DNA from: Mesorhizobium sophorae
GTDB lineage: Bacteria; Pseudomonadota; Alphaproteobacteria; Rhizobiales; Rhizobiaceae
Direction of reading: 5' to 3'
DNA length: 64,000 nt
NCBI RefSeq assembly: GCF_002270415.1
Contig: NZ_NNRI01000001.1
Span: 1 to 64,000, forward strand
Shown here piece after piece: positions 27,344 to 36,098 of the stretch (position 1 is the stretch's first letter; each line of letters begins with the position of its first letter). The position numbers and the translations under genes are program-made. The notes under the pieces were generated by a model that saw nothing but the letters and a program-made list of their open reading frames with translations, did no database searches and was not told the origin of the DNA.

Positions 27344-28738
27344 ATGCAGATCATCACCCCCGGCATGCGGCTGATCCCCGAGGCGGTGCTTGCCAACAAT
27401 GCCGCCCATTTCCGTACCATTCCGGAGACGCCTTCCCATGCGGATACGTCGCTGCATCGCGTGGTTATCGTCGGCGGCGGTGCGGGCGGACTGGAGCTGG
27501 CGACGCGTCTTGGTCGCAAGTTCGGCAAGCGGCGGCTTTCCGTCACGCTGGTCGACCGCAACCGCACCCATATCTGGAAGCCCCTGCTGCATGAAGTGGC
27601 ATCCGGCGCGCTGAATGCGTCGCACGATGCTGTCGAATACATCGCCCATGCCAGCCGGCACGGCTACCGATATCGCATCGGCGAGGTCGTTGGCATCGAC
27701 CGTGCCAAACGCCAGGTCTTTGTCGCTCCCAGCTTTGATGACGATGGCAGGCAGATCATCCCGCCGCGTCTGCTGGGCTATGACACGCTGGTGCTGGCCG
27801 TCGGCAGCGTCAGCAACGATTTCGGCACGCCGGGCGCCGCGCGTCACGCCATTTCGCTGGATACCGCGGAGCAGGCTGTCCGTTTCAACAAGCGCATGAT
27901 AGACGCGTGCCTGCGCGCCAACGCGCAATATGAGCAGCTTTCGCCCAGTCAGCTTCATTGTGTCATCGTCGGCGCCGGGGCCACCGGCGTGGAACTTGCC
28001 GCGGAACTGCACAAGTCGATGCGGGAGATTGCATCGCACAATCTCGACAACATCGATTTCGAGAGATTGATCCGCATCACCATCGTCGAAGCCGGGCCGC
28101 GGATCCTTCCGGCCCTGCCGGAGCACATCGCACGAGCTTCGGCACGTCTGCTGGTCAAGCTCGGCGTGCAGATACGGTGCGGCATCAGGGTCAGCGAGGT
28201 GACGGAGGACGGCGTCAGGCTCGGTGAAAAACTTTTCGTGCCGGCCGAACTCGTGGTCTGGGCAGCCGGGATCAAGGCGCCGGACTTCCTGAAAGGGCTA
28301 GACGGTCTCGACACCGATCGCATCAACCGGCTGATGGTGCACGAGACCTTGCGCGCTTTCGGAGACGAGAACGTGTTCGCGATTGGAGACTGCGCGAGCT
28401 GCGTCCTGCCGGGTCATGAAGACACCCTGCCGCCGCGGGCCCAGACAGCCCACCAGCAGGCCGATCATATGGTGAAAGTCATTTCAGCGCGTCTCGCTGG
28501 ACAGGCTGCGCCGGCATTCCGTTACCGCGACTACGGTTCGCTCGTCTCGCTGGCCGACTACGGTGCGTTCGGCAGCCTGATCGGCGGACTCAGAATCGAA
28601 GGTCTGCTCGCCCGGCTGATGTATCGCTCTCTCCACAAGCTGCATCTCAAGGCGGTGCATGGCCTTGTGAAGACCGCCCTAGACTCGATTGGCGAGATGT
28701 TTGCGAGGCGCACCCGGCCTCGCATCAAGCTCCATTGA
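27344..28738 (+). CDS. FAD-dependent NAD(P)H dehydrogenase, NDH-2-like
   Basis: A 464-residue two-dinucleotide-binding-domain flavoprotein of the type II NADH dehydrogenase family. FAD motif IVGGGAGGLELATRL near residue 42, NAD motif IVGAGATGVELAAEL in the middle, and the FAD-closing motif FAIGDCASC. Members oxidise NADH and reduce quinone at the inner membrane. It follows the patatin by 34 nt with GGAG before the ATG. In this operon it could reoxidise NADH made by bdhA. The C-terminus carries a weakly amphipathic segment rather than a clear membrane helix. Confidence 0.92.
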   Translation: MQIITPGMRLIPEAVLANNAAHFRTIPETPSHADTSLHRVVIVGGGAGGLELATRLGRKFGKRRLSVTLVDRNRTHIWKPLLHEVASGALNASHDAVEYIAHASRHGYRYRIGEVVGIDRAKRQVFVAPSFDDDGRQIIPPRLLGYDTLVLAVGSVSNDFGTPGAARHAISLDTAEQAVRFNKRMIDACLRANAQYEQLSPSQLHCVIVGAGATGVELAAELHKSMREIASHNLDNIDFERLIRITIVEAGPRILPALPEHIARASARLLVKLGVQIRCGIRVSEVTEDGVRLGEKLFVPAELVVWAAGIKAPDFLKGLDGLDTDRINRLMVHETLRAFGDENVFAIGDCASCVLPGHEDTLPPRAQTAHQQADHMVKVISARLAGQAAPAFRYRDYGSLVSLADYGAFGSLIGGLRIEGLLARLMYRSLHKLHLKAVHGLVKTALDSIGEMFARRTRPRIKLH

Positions 28739-28936
28739 ACACGTGCAGGTGGCGACTTGGAAAAGTATGGTGTCGTGATCCCGGCCTTCTCGTCGGATAC
28801 CAGGAAACGATGTCACACTGTAACGAATTGAGGACGAGCCACGAACAGAATGCGAACTCAACATGCCTCGATGCATCTTGGGCATCGAAACGATGCAAGG
28901 CAAGCATGACCCCGCCCGAGGAGCTCCAATGATAGG

Positions 28937-29668
28937 GTGCACGCAATCCACGAAAGTGCAGAAATGGCCGCCAACGACCAGGCAATGACATTTGAACAGT
29001 CCGTCCAGGCTGCCATTGAACTTGATGCGTCCCTGAACGAACGGCTGGCGGTGATTGCTGCGGCGGTGCGCCGCTTGGACGCGAATTTCGCCGATGCAGT
29101 GGACCGCTTGGTGGGACGCTTGGAGAAACAAGGGGCGGGCGCGATGGCGCCGGTGCCGGGTGATGTCATGCCGGCGTTCCTGCTGCCTGACGATGAGGGC
29201 AAGCTGGTCAGTCTGGCCGACGTGCTGCAAAGGGGGCCAGCGGTGATCACCTTTCAGCGCGGGCATTGGTGCCCCTATTGCCGTTTGAACGCGATTGGCA
29301 TCGTCGAAGCCCAGCCCGAGATTGCCACCCTGGGCGGCCAGATCGTGGTGATCGTGCCCGAGCGGCGCAAATTCGCGAAGGCGATGAAGACTGCCGTCGG
29401 CGCGACGTTTCCCTTCCTGACCGACATGGACAATGGCTACGCCCTGTCTCTCAATCTTGCGATCTGGGTCGGGGCGGAGATGGAGCGGCTGATGGGGCTA
29501 GGCCTCGATCTCCCCAACTATCAGGGCAACAGCAGCTGGTTCCTGCCAATCCCTGCAACCTTCATCATTGGAACCGACGGGATCATCACCGATCGCTTCG
29601 TCGATCCCGACTACCGTCGGCGGATGGACATCGACGATCTGATCGCGGCGCTCAGGCGGGCTCGCTGA
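28937..29668 (+). CDS. Peroxiredoxin-like AhpC/TSA-family protein
   Basis: A 243-residue redoxin. After a ~75-residue helical N-terminal region comes a thioredoxin-like fold with RGHWCPYCRLN (CxxC), where typical peroxiredoxins have a single peroxidatic Cys in PxxxTxxC, so this is the atypical AhpC/TSA-like group. The start is uncertain: GTG 28937 has GAGGAG 13 nt upstream, and ATG 28964 has no clear RBS. The last 17 nt overlap the convergent LysR gene at 29652. A thiol peroxidase or disulfide reductase role is likely, but the substrate is unknown. Confidence 0.88.
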   Translation: MHAIHESAEMAANDQAMTFEQSVQAAIELDASLNERLAVIAAAVRRLDANFADAVDRLVGRLEKQGAGAMAPVPGDVMPAFLLPDDEGKLVSLADVLQRGPAVITFQRGHWCPYCRLNAIGIVEAQPEIATLGGQIVVIVPERRKFAKAMKTAVGATFPFLTDMDNGYALSLNLAIWVGAEMERLMGLGLDLPNYQGNSSWFLPIPATFIIGTDGIITDRFVDPDYRRRMDIDDLIAALRRAR

Positions 29669-30557
29669 CGCCAAAAGATGACCAGTCGGTCGACCGCAAC
29701 AGGTTGAGCAGCGTCGTGGCCACGGGTGAGCGATGTCGGCCGGCAACCGCGTAAACGGCGACGACCCGGGAGATATCGACGTCTCGCAGCTTGAGCCTGC
29801 GGATATTTGGCGTCCGTGGTGCCGTCACGGAGACGAAGCCCACCCCGGCGTTGGCCTCCAGCAATGCCAGCAGGTCGTGGTCGGTCTCGACTTCATGCGC
29901 GGTGCGAGGCGTCAGGCCTTTCGCGGAAAGGCAGCGGGACAGTTCCTCGCTGGTTTCCCAATCGATCCGGCTGAGCACAGGTTCCGCCGCCAGTTGGCTC
30001 AGCGCGACATCGGCCTCGTTGCGGCGGGCAAGTGGGTGATCGGAGTTCACGACGAGCTCTATGCCCTCCTGGAAGAGCGGCCAGGTGTCGAGCCGATCCC
30101 AGGCCTGCCCCAACGGACCGGCAACGGCTAGCTCAACCTCACCGTTCTTGAGAGCCTCAACGACAGCGCTCGGCGAGCCCCGGTTGATCTTGAGATGGAC
30201 TCCGGGATAGGCGCGAAAAAGCTCCGTAAACGGCGATACCAGCAGCGCAATGTTGACGCTGTTGGAAATGGTGACGTTAAGAGGCGCCACGTCGCTGCTT
30301 TGCACAGCCTTGGCGAGTGATTTTGCGGAAGTGGCAGCGTCGTAGCACTGTTGCAACAGAGGCAGCATACGCCTGCCGAGTTCGGTCAGGTGAGATTGCT
30401 GGCGCTCGCGCCGGAGAAGCTCGCCCCCCAACTCCTCTTCGAGCGTCTTGATCGCTCGAGTCAGCGCGGGTTGGGTAACGTTGCACTCTTCGGCTGCTCT
30501 GGTGAAATTAAGCGTGCTGGACAGGGCTAGGAAATAGCGGACTTGCTGCATCTCCAT
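29652..30557 (-). CDS. LysR-family transcriptional regulator
   Basis: A 301-residue LysR regulator with HTH VRYFLALSSTLNFTRAAEEC and NVTQPALTRAIKTLEEE, plus the effector-binding domain. It converges on, and slightly overlaps, the peroxiredoxin gene rather than being divergent from it, so its target is not obvious from position. Third member of the subfamily represented at 20703 and 24155. Confidence 0.93.
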   Translation of the reverse strand: MEMQQVRYFLALSSTLNFTRAAEECNVTQPALTRAIKTLEEELGGELLRRERQQSHLTELGRRMLPLLQQCYDAATSAKSLAKAVQSSDVAPLNVTISNSVNIALLVSPFTELFRAYPGVHLKINRGSPSAVVEALKNGEVELAVAGPLGQAWDRLDTWPLFQEGIELVVNSDHPLARRNEADVALSQLAAEPVLSRIDWETSEELSRCLSAKGLTPRTAHEVETDHDLLALLEANAGVGFVSVTAPRTPNIRRLKLRDVDISRVVAVYAVAGRHRSPVATTLLNLLRSTDWSSFGVSEPA

Positions 30558-30946
30558 GAATCTTCGCCCCCTCAGCGAAATGATCTATCAGCGACTGCGC
30601 ATGTTTGCAGGCTAGCGCATTGCAGCCGTTCCGGCAAAGTGTGGCAACGTCGCTAGGCGGGACGCTATGCAGCATGGCTAGTCAATGTTTGCTGTGGGCC
30701 GGATCAAGTCGATCATCGCGATGGGTTGAAAGTAGCGCTCCCGGCTCGATGTCATGCGTCAGCGCAGGAACGATTTCGTTTTCGACATCATGCGTCGTCA
30801 GCGCCTTCGTGAACTCCGCGAGCATCGGATCGGTGCGACATGAGAATCCTCCTGTTGGGGTTGTTAGCGAGGAACGTCGGGTTGCCTCTCGATCCTTCCC
30901 TCAGGTGAAATGCGCGATCACTTTGAGGGAACAGAGGCGGTTCGAG
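30558..30946. other. Intergenic region, possible remnants
   Basis: No convincing gene. On the minus strand 30682-30825 is a 47-codon frame (starts MLAEFTKALTTH, ends AHSKH) with plausible codon use but no recognised family. It may be the tail of a lost gene. Nothing else seen. Confidence 0.35.
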
Positions 30947-31336
30947 CTAGGTGGCTTGTCGTCGTGATGAGTGGACCATCGCGCCCGTGCCGACGCGATG
31001 GTCCTCCGTTTCAGATCGACCTGTCGTCGGTTCGCTTAACCGGGCGACTCTTGCGCCGATGGACGTCAGCCCCGGCGCGATCTTCGCGCGACCCTCGATA
31101 TAAGCTTGGCGGCGCTGCTCCAGCCATGCTTCGACCTCTTCAAGGTCCCAGGCGACGCATCGCGGCGTGAGATTGAAGCGGCGAGGGAATTCACCGCGCT
31201 TCTCCATCGCGTAAATGGTGCTTTCGGCGAGCCGCAACTCGTGCCGCCTTATCGTTCGCGGCAGGCCTGTCAGGACGGTTGCGGGACCCGAATATCCAAC
31301 TGGATCTTTGTCACCGTCATCGTGATAGGGCATCAT
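30947..31336 (-). CDS. AlpA-like excisionase-type DNA-binding protein
   Basis: A 129-residue protein with a helix-turn-helix of the AlpA/excisionase (MerR-superfamily) kind: LAESTIYAMEKRGEFPRR, then LTPRCVAWDLEEVEAWLEQRR. AlpA-type proteins control excision or expression of prophages and genomic islands. The tail past residue ~90 is polar and variable. No integrase or phage gene is next to it. The start overlaps the stop of the short upstream remnant (TGATG at 31334-31338). It marks the left edge of the unusual caspase/lysozyme region, consistent with an acquired segment. Confidence 0.65.
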   Translation of the reverse strand: MMPYHDDGDKDPVGYSGPATVLTGLPRTIRRHELRLAESTIYAMEKRGEFPRRFNLTPRCVAWDLEEVEAWLEQRRQAYIEGRAKIAPGLTSIGARVARLSEPTTGRSETEDHRVGTGAMVHSSRRQAT

Positions 31337-31533
31337 CAGGACGCGTATGCGGCTTCCGGCCGCACCATCAGCCGGGCCTTCTGACCGCGATCGAAGGCCT
31401 GCATGGTCTTGACGCCCTTGACGATCGAGCCATCTGCCAGGCGGACTGTTGCCGCGTCGCCTGACGTCTCAAAGTGCTCGACGGCCAGGTCTGCTTTGCG
31501 CCTGATCTCGGCCGCTAGATCGGCTTTGGCGTT
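31336..31533 (-). pseudogene. 5'-truncated gene remnant upstream of the AlpA-like gene
   Basis: A 65-codon frame, bounded upstream by an in-frame stop and without a usable ATG, GTG or TTG near its beginning. It reads sensibly (contains DLAAEIRRKADLAVEHF, then VRLADGSIVKGVKT and ARLMVRPEAAYAS) and its stop overlaps the AlpA-like start. This looks like the 3' end of a gene once co-transcribed with the AlpA-like gene. I do not recognise the family. Confidence 0.55.
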
Positions 31534-31823
31534 TCATGAAAGCCGACGTCGCAGTTAACCTTCCGCCTGCGCAATCAATGGACCGACGTTTTGGTCGTCA
31601 TTCCGGGTTCTCGTCCGGGTGACCGAGCTCGCAGAACCAGGAGAGCGCCTGTCGGCGGCGGACCGCGAGCGCATCGTCGGATGTCCTTGCCCGACGTCAT
31701 CGTCCTCGTCTTCCACATCCAGCCTTTGGCCTAACAGATCCGATTGGGCAAAAGCGCAGTTCCCTGAAAAAGGATCACTTCAAGCGGCGCCTCAGATTTT
31801 TTCGGCACCAATGCCTTGACCTC

Positions 31824-31841
31824 GCAGGCATGGATGCCTGC
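31824..31841. promoter_or_regulatory. Perfect inverted repeat, operator-like
   Basis: GCAGGCAT-GG-ATGCCTGC, two 8-bp arms with a 2-nt spacer, 218 bp before the exported protein start. The geometry suits a dimeric regulator. No T-tract follows, so it is not a terminator. No known box is matched. Confidence 0.4.
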
Positions 31842-31947
31842 ACGTCCGTCAGTGCGTTTCGTGGTAGGGGCTCAATTTCACATAGCGATACATGGACGGC
31901 GCGGCTTCGCCATTCATCTTTTGGAACGCAGATTTCGACGGCAACCC

Positions 31948-31970
31948 GCCTATCCTTAGTGCGGATAGGC
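31948..31970. promoter_or_regulatory. Perfect hairpin-forming inverted repeat in the leader region
   Basis: GCCTATCC, 7-nt loop, GGATAGGC; no T-tract on either strand. It lies 89 bp upstream of the ATG at 32059 and could be an operator or an mRNA leader stem. Confidence 0.45.
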
Positions 31971-32058
31971 AAACAGAAATCGCTTCATCTAGTATGCGTT
32001 CCCCTTCCTAATTATAGAAAGGGAGAGTACGCTTTAAGAAGCCATCCGGGGGGGTGAA

Positions 32059-33201
32059 ATGCGCTTCAGGCAACTGATTGCAGCTCTTGTTCTAGTACTT
32101 TCCCAACCTTTTGGCGCACTGGCCGATGAGTTTACCGCCGTAACGCACCCGAGCTTCTCAGCCGTAGAGCCGCGGCTGGTTTATGGGCTGATCACCTACG
32201 ATTTTGCGTTTACTGGAAAGGACGGCGCTGCAAGAAGCCAATCGGCGTCGGCGTTCCTGCAATCGTTGATAAAATCGAGGTTCAAGAACAAGTCGGGAAA
32301 CTACATCGTAAGTCTCGATGTGGCGATTGGCGACAAGATCATTGCCACCGAGCCGATCATGTCGGCAACATGGGAAGAGAGCAAATTCCTCTTCGTCACG
32401 ACATCCGAGAAGTCGAACATCGTCATCAACAGGAACGGTATCCTCATCGACGACATCGTCGTGGATTCTGAGACAAATACAATCTCGTTCTCGATGAAGG
32501 TCAGATATAGCTCCAATACGTCGGTGGACATGTCGTTGCTGACCGAGTTGTCGCAACTGTCAAGAACCGCCTCTCTGGCCGGTTTGTCGCCGGGTGTTCA
32601 GGCGGTTTCGGACGCCTATGCTCCGTTCGCGACCATCCTCAGCAAGCTCCTGAGCAAATACACCGACGTGTCGATCGTCGACAACACAACGGGCGCGTTC
32701 ACGTTGCTGGATGACGGATTTCCCAATCAGCTGCGGTACAACGGGACCAACTTCAAGGTTAACATCTACCTGAAGACGCTGAACTCGCAACTGCCGACGA
32801 ACTTTTCGCCTGAAGGGTTCAAGATTTCCAATTTCGGCCTGCCGCTGACCGAGGTGAAGAGCGGTGTTGGGGCAGCACGGGCACCGGTGATCGATCTGAT
32901 ATCGGCAGGAGCCGACAAGGTTGCCGGATTTGTCAAGGCGATCACGGACGGCGCGCCGCTTGGATCCCCCAAGCCCGTATCCGAAACGGAAATCCACGAC
33001 AGTTGCGTCGCCCTCAAGAACAAACTCAACAAATTCGTCACCTCAAGGGATGCGGCATTGGTGTACTGGTCCTTCCTTCGAAGCTTCCATGCGGCGCTGG
33101 TGCAATACAAGGATGGCGTCAGCTGCGGCAGGGGCGATTTGGTTGAAGACCTGAGCGCACTGAATTTGCCGCTCAGCGCAAGTGACTGGCCGGCACAATA
33201 G
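32059..33201 (+). CDS. Exported protein of unknown function, caspase-cluster first gene
   Basis: A 380-residue protein with a signal peptide (LIAALVLVLSQPFGALA, cleavage before DEF). The mature part is predicted beta-rich and Ser/Thr-rich, with no motif I recognise. A C-terminal segment (about 310-365) holds two Cys (HDSCVAL, VSCGRGD) that may pair. The start has a GGGGGTG RBS. A caspase-like gene follows after 54 nt, and the pair probably forms one operon with the lysozyme gene. Its content of AT-rich codons is higher than in neighbouring housekeeping genes. It could be a substrate, inhibitor or partner of the protease; no evidence decides. Confidence 0.85.
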   Translation: MRFRQLIAALVLVLSQPFGALADEFTAVTHPSFSAVEPRLVYGLITYDFAFTGKDGAARSQSASAFLQSLIKSRFKNKSGNYIVSLDVAIGDKIIATEPIMSATWEESKFLFVTTSEKSNIVINRNGILIDDIVVDSETNTISFSMKVRYSSNTSVDMSLLTELSQLSRTASLAGLSPGVQAVSDAYAPFATILSKLLSKYTDVSIVDNTTGAFTLLDDGFPNQLRYNGTNFKVNIYLKTLNSQLPTNFSPEGFKISNFGLPLTEVKSGVGAARAPVIDLISAGADKVAGFVKAITDGAPLGSPKPVSETEIHDSCVALKNKLNKFVTSRDAALVYWSFLRSFHAALVQYKDGVSCGRGDLVEDLSALNLPLSASDWPAQ

Positions 33202-33255
33202 GCTTCGAATAACGGGCTGCCTTGCCCAGGTCTTTGTGGTCTCTGGAGCGAAACG

Positions 33256-35322
33256 ATGTTCACAGTAGGCAAGCGGCATTGCCGGGCGCTTTTGGTGGCT
33301 TTGCTTCTCTTGGTGTGTCCTCGCGTCGTATTCGCCGAGGAACCGGGTGTGTTCGCGCTCCTTGTTGGCATAAACAGCTACGCAAAGACGCCCGGCTCCG
33401 CCTACAACGCATCGGACCTTCATGGAACCGCAAACGACGTTGCCCTGGTGAAGGACCTGCTGACCGGCACCTACGGCGTTCCCGACGACGGCGATCATTA
33501 CCGGGTTTTGCTGGACGCCCAGGCGACCCACGCCGGCATTCGAGAGGCATTTGCGGATCAACTGATCGAGAAAGCAAAAGCGCATCCGGATGCGACGTTC
33601 CTGTTTTATTTCAGCGGTCACGGCTCCCTGGCCATCGATGACAATGGCGACGAGGGCGATGGCTATGATGAGACCATCGTTGCACAGGACAGCCGTGGTC
33701 CGGGCGGCACCGACATACGCGACGATGAAATCGAGGCCTGGCTGACCCAGCTCAAGCAATACTCCCATAACATCGTGCTGATCTTTGACAGCTGCCACTC
33801 AGGCACGATTTCAAAAGAGCCCACGCTTGCTGCCCGAATGGCGCCGCTGGACGGTAGGCTGCTGAAGGATGCGCCTGTTGAGCGTCACGGCAAGGATGCG
33901 TCGATCGCGGATTCAGGCCGCTCATACTCGATCGTCGAAGGGTCCCGGGCCGATGAAGTGTCCAACGAGGATCTTGTCGCTACCGCATCGGGTTCGCAGT
34001 ATCATGGGCTGCTGACCTACTATCTGGTCCAGACGCTCAAGCGATCTCCACAGCTGACCTATCGCGAGGCAGTGATGCAAGCCGAGAGGTATGTCCAAAA
34101 ACGTGCGCCATCCCAGCATCCACAGGCGGAAGGAGACTTCGACAGGGTGGTTTTGGGCGGAATAGGAACCCGCCAGCCCCCCTTCATTTCGGTCACGAGT
34201 GTGACGCAGGACCAGATTTCGGTCGCAGTTGGCCAGGCACAGGGGATTCAACCAGGAGCAATCATGGCCGTGTATTCCAGCAAGGCAACCAAGCTGGTCG
34301 GTGAGGACAGCAAGATCGCGAACGCGGTCGTGATTTCGTCCGACATCGCGACTTCGGTTGCCAAACTGGTCAAAGCCCCGAACGAGCCTGTGACCACTGC
34401 GTCGAAAGTTCGAATCGTCTCGCCCTATTCCGTTGAGCAAAAGATTGCGGTGGCTATTGCCGATCCACCTCCAGAGCTGGGCATCGCTGCGGCGGTCCTG
34501 CCGATAAAGGCAGCGCTCGCTGATCGACTTCGCGACAATGCGCTGGTGCGGCCAGTGCAGGATCTAGGCCAGGCGACGATGGTGATCGCCATGGGGTGCC
34601 TGAACGGTGGCAAGCTTATTCCGATGGAGGAACGCAAAACGCTCAGCCCCGACTGCGACAAGGTCTACTACATCACACCGCGAGACCAGGTTGGGGCCAT
34701 GCATGGCTACACGGTTTCGGCAAAGGACGACGGTGCCGCCGTCGATGGCATTACGGGTGCTCTCGAGAAGATAGCCCGACAGGAAAACCTGCGCGGGCTG
34801 ACGAACAGCGTTTCCCCGCTGGCAGGTGCGGTCAGGGTTTCTCTTGTCCGTGTGACAGTTAAGACCGAGAACGGCAAGACAAGCGTGGAGGGCGAGGCTC
34901 CGGTGGTGTCATCGGGCATAGAGCCGATGAAGCAGGGAGAATATTTTCGCTTCAGCCTCACAAATACAGGATCACAAGATCTCTACTATTCAATTATCGG
35001 ATTGGGGAGCAGCGGATCTGTGTATGTCTTGGGAGATGGTGGATCAGGGGACAAATTGCAGGCTGGCGTCACGATCAGCACAAAACCGCCACTGAAGGTC
35101 GGGCCGCCCGCCGGCCTTGAATCCTATCTGGTGCTTGCGACGACTTCGCCGGTCAACGTCCATTTCCTCGAGCAGCAGGGCATAGAACCCAGAGATGCCG
35201 GCCCGCTTGGCTGGCTTCTCGCTGGGCTCTCTAATCCTGGTTTCAGGGACTCCGCCCAGGTTCCGGATATTGATCTGAATTCCTGGGCAACCATGCGGAT
35301 GGATATTGAAATTCAACCTTAA
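33256..35322 (+). CDS. Exported caspase-like (peptidase C14) protease
   Basis: A 688-residue caspase-family protein with a signal peptide (ALLVALLLLVCPRVVFA). The N-terminal catalytic domain carries LLVGINSYAK, the His of YFSGHGS (His122), the metacaspase-like segment DGYDETIVAQD, and the Cys of IFDSCHSG (Cys180), so the dyad is intact. The middle holds beta-rich segments, and the C-terminal ~190 residues contain a DUF4384-like part (MKQGEYFRFSLTN). GGAG lies 7 nt before the ATG. Signal-bearing caspase-like proteases act outside the cytoplasm, unlike effector caspases of defence systems. It is next to a lysozyme (26 nt) and 1 kb from a second caspase. Activation and substrate are unknown. Confidence 0.9.
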   Translation: MFTVGKRHCRALLVALLLLVCPRVVFAEEPGVFALLVGINSYAKTPGSAYNASDLHGTANDVALVKDLLTGTYGVPDDGDHYRVLLDAQATHAGIREAFADQLIEKAKAHPDATFLFYFSGHGSLAIDDNGDEGDGYDETIVAQDSRGPGGTDIRDDEIEAWLTQLKQYSHNIVLIFDSCHSGTISKEPTLAARMAPLDGRLLKDAPVERHGKDASIADSGRSYSIVEGSRADEVSNEDLVATASGSQYHGLLTYYLVQTLKRSPQLTYREAVMQAERYVQKRAPSQHPQAEGDFDRVVLGGIGTRQPPFISVTSVTQDQISVAVGQAQGIQPGAIMAVYSSKATKLVGEDSKIANAVVISSDIATSVAKLVKAPNEPVTTASKVRIVSPYSVEQKIAVAIADPPPELGIAAAVLPIKAALADRLRDNALVRPVQDLGQATMVIAMGCLNGGKLIPMEERKTLSPDCDKVYYITPRDQVGAMHGYTVSAKDDGAAVDGITGALEKIARQENLRGLTNSVSPLAGAVRVSLVRVTVKTENGKTSVEGEAPVVSSGIEPMKQGEYFRFSLTNTGSQDLYYSIIGLGSSGSVYVLGDGGSGDKLQAGVTISTKPPLKVGPPAGLESYLVLATTSPVNVHFLEQQGIEPRDAGPLGWLLAGLSNPGFRDSAQVPDIDLNSWATMRMDIEIQP

Positions 35323-35348
35323 CGCGGCAAGTCGGAGAAGGACAGACA

Positions 35349-36098
35349 ATGACAGTTTTCAAGAAAGCACGATCGGACGGGCAAGGGTTCAAGCGTAAGC
35401 CTTGGTCGCAGGCTGTTCTTCTGGCGTTATGCGTGGCAACAGTCTCGATCGCGCACGTCCAAGCCGGTCAGGCGGTGAAAACCCTCAAGGACAAGCATGC
35501 GCCGGGCATCCTCCTGGAAGACACTAAGGATGTACTGCCGCAGGGTGTGGAATTGCGCAAGGTATACCGGCTCGGCATTGAATTGACCAAGAAATGGGAA
35601 GGGTGGGTCCCCAAGCGCTATAATGATGCCGTTGGTTACTGCACCGTCGGCTACGGCCATCTCCTGAAGAAGAAGAACTGCGACGGTACGGGCAACGAAG
35701 TGGAGTTCCTGAAAGGCATCTCGAAAAAGCGCGGTGAAGAGCTGCTTATCGAGGACATGTCGAAGGCCCAGATCACTGTGCAGCTGGCCGTGCCAAAAGA
35801 TATCGACGACGGCGCCTATGCCGCGCTTGTCGATTTTACCTTCAATGTTGGCGGCAACAACTTCAAGACCTCGACCCTTCTCGCGGTCGTCAAGAAAAAG
35901 CAGTTTGATCGGGTCCCCGAACAGCTCCTCAGATGGACACGTGCGGCAGGCGTCGAACTGGTAGGATTGAAGAACCGCCGCAAAGACGAGATTAAGGTGT
36001 TCTTTGATGGAAAGCCGGTTCCGAAGCCGGCGCCCATACCGGGTGAGGATCTGTCGCCTCTCAATATCGATGTTGTTGCCGAAAAGACGGCAAACTAG
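35349..36098 (+). CDS. Exported T4-type lysozyme (GH24)
   Basis: A 249-residue protein with a basic N-terminus and hydrophobic segment (about residues 20-38) acting as signal peptide or signal anchor, then a GH24 muramidase domain. Catalytic residues keep the T4 lysozyme spacing: Glu84 (KWEG), Asp93 (YNDAVGY) and Thr99 (CTVGYGH), i.e. 9 and 6 apart. The conserved core around YAALVDFTFNVGG is present, as is the RR-containing end NRRKDE. A ~45-residue tail follows. Such enzymes cleave peptidoglycan and are often phage-derived, but no holin, spanin or phage structural gene is near. It directly follows an exported caspase, so proteolytic activation is possible, though that is speculation. Confidence 0.92.
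   Translation: MTVFKKARSDGQGFKRKPWSQAVLLALCVATVSIAHVQAGQAVKTLKDKHAPGILLEDTKDVLPQGVELRKVYRLGIELTKKWEGWVPKRYNDAVGYCTVGYGHLLKKKNCDGTGNEVEFLKGISKKRGEELLIEDMSKAQITVQLAVPKDIDDGAYAALVDFTFNVGGNNFKTSTLLAVVKKKQFDRVPEQLLRWTRAAGVELVGLKNRRKDEIKVFFDGKPVPKPAPIPGEDLSPLNIDVVAEKTAN

Larger units (their letters stand above)
31534..32058. other. Intergenic region upstream of the exported-caspase cluster
   Basis: No supported gene. Base composition becomes AT-richer toward 32058 than in flanking genes. It contains two perfect 8-bp inverted repeats (listed separately) and a poly-G RBS region just before the next start. The promoter of the cluster should be here. Confidence 0.5.

Noticed and set aside
31619..31819. 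Short plus-strand frame starting GTG with MTELAEPGERLSAA
   Set aside because: Its second half is low-complexity Ser-rich and it has no clear RBS.
35349..36098. Lysozyme as evidence of a prophage
   Set aside because: No holin, terminase, capsid, tail or integrase gene is within reach, and its neighbours are caspase genes.
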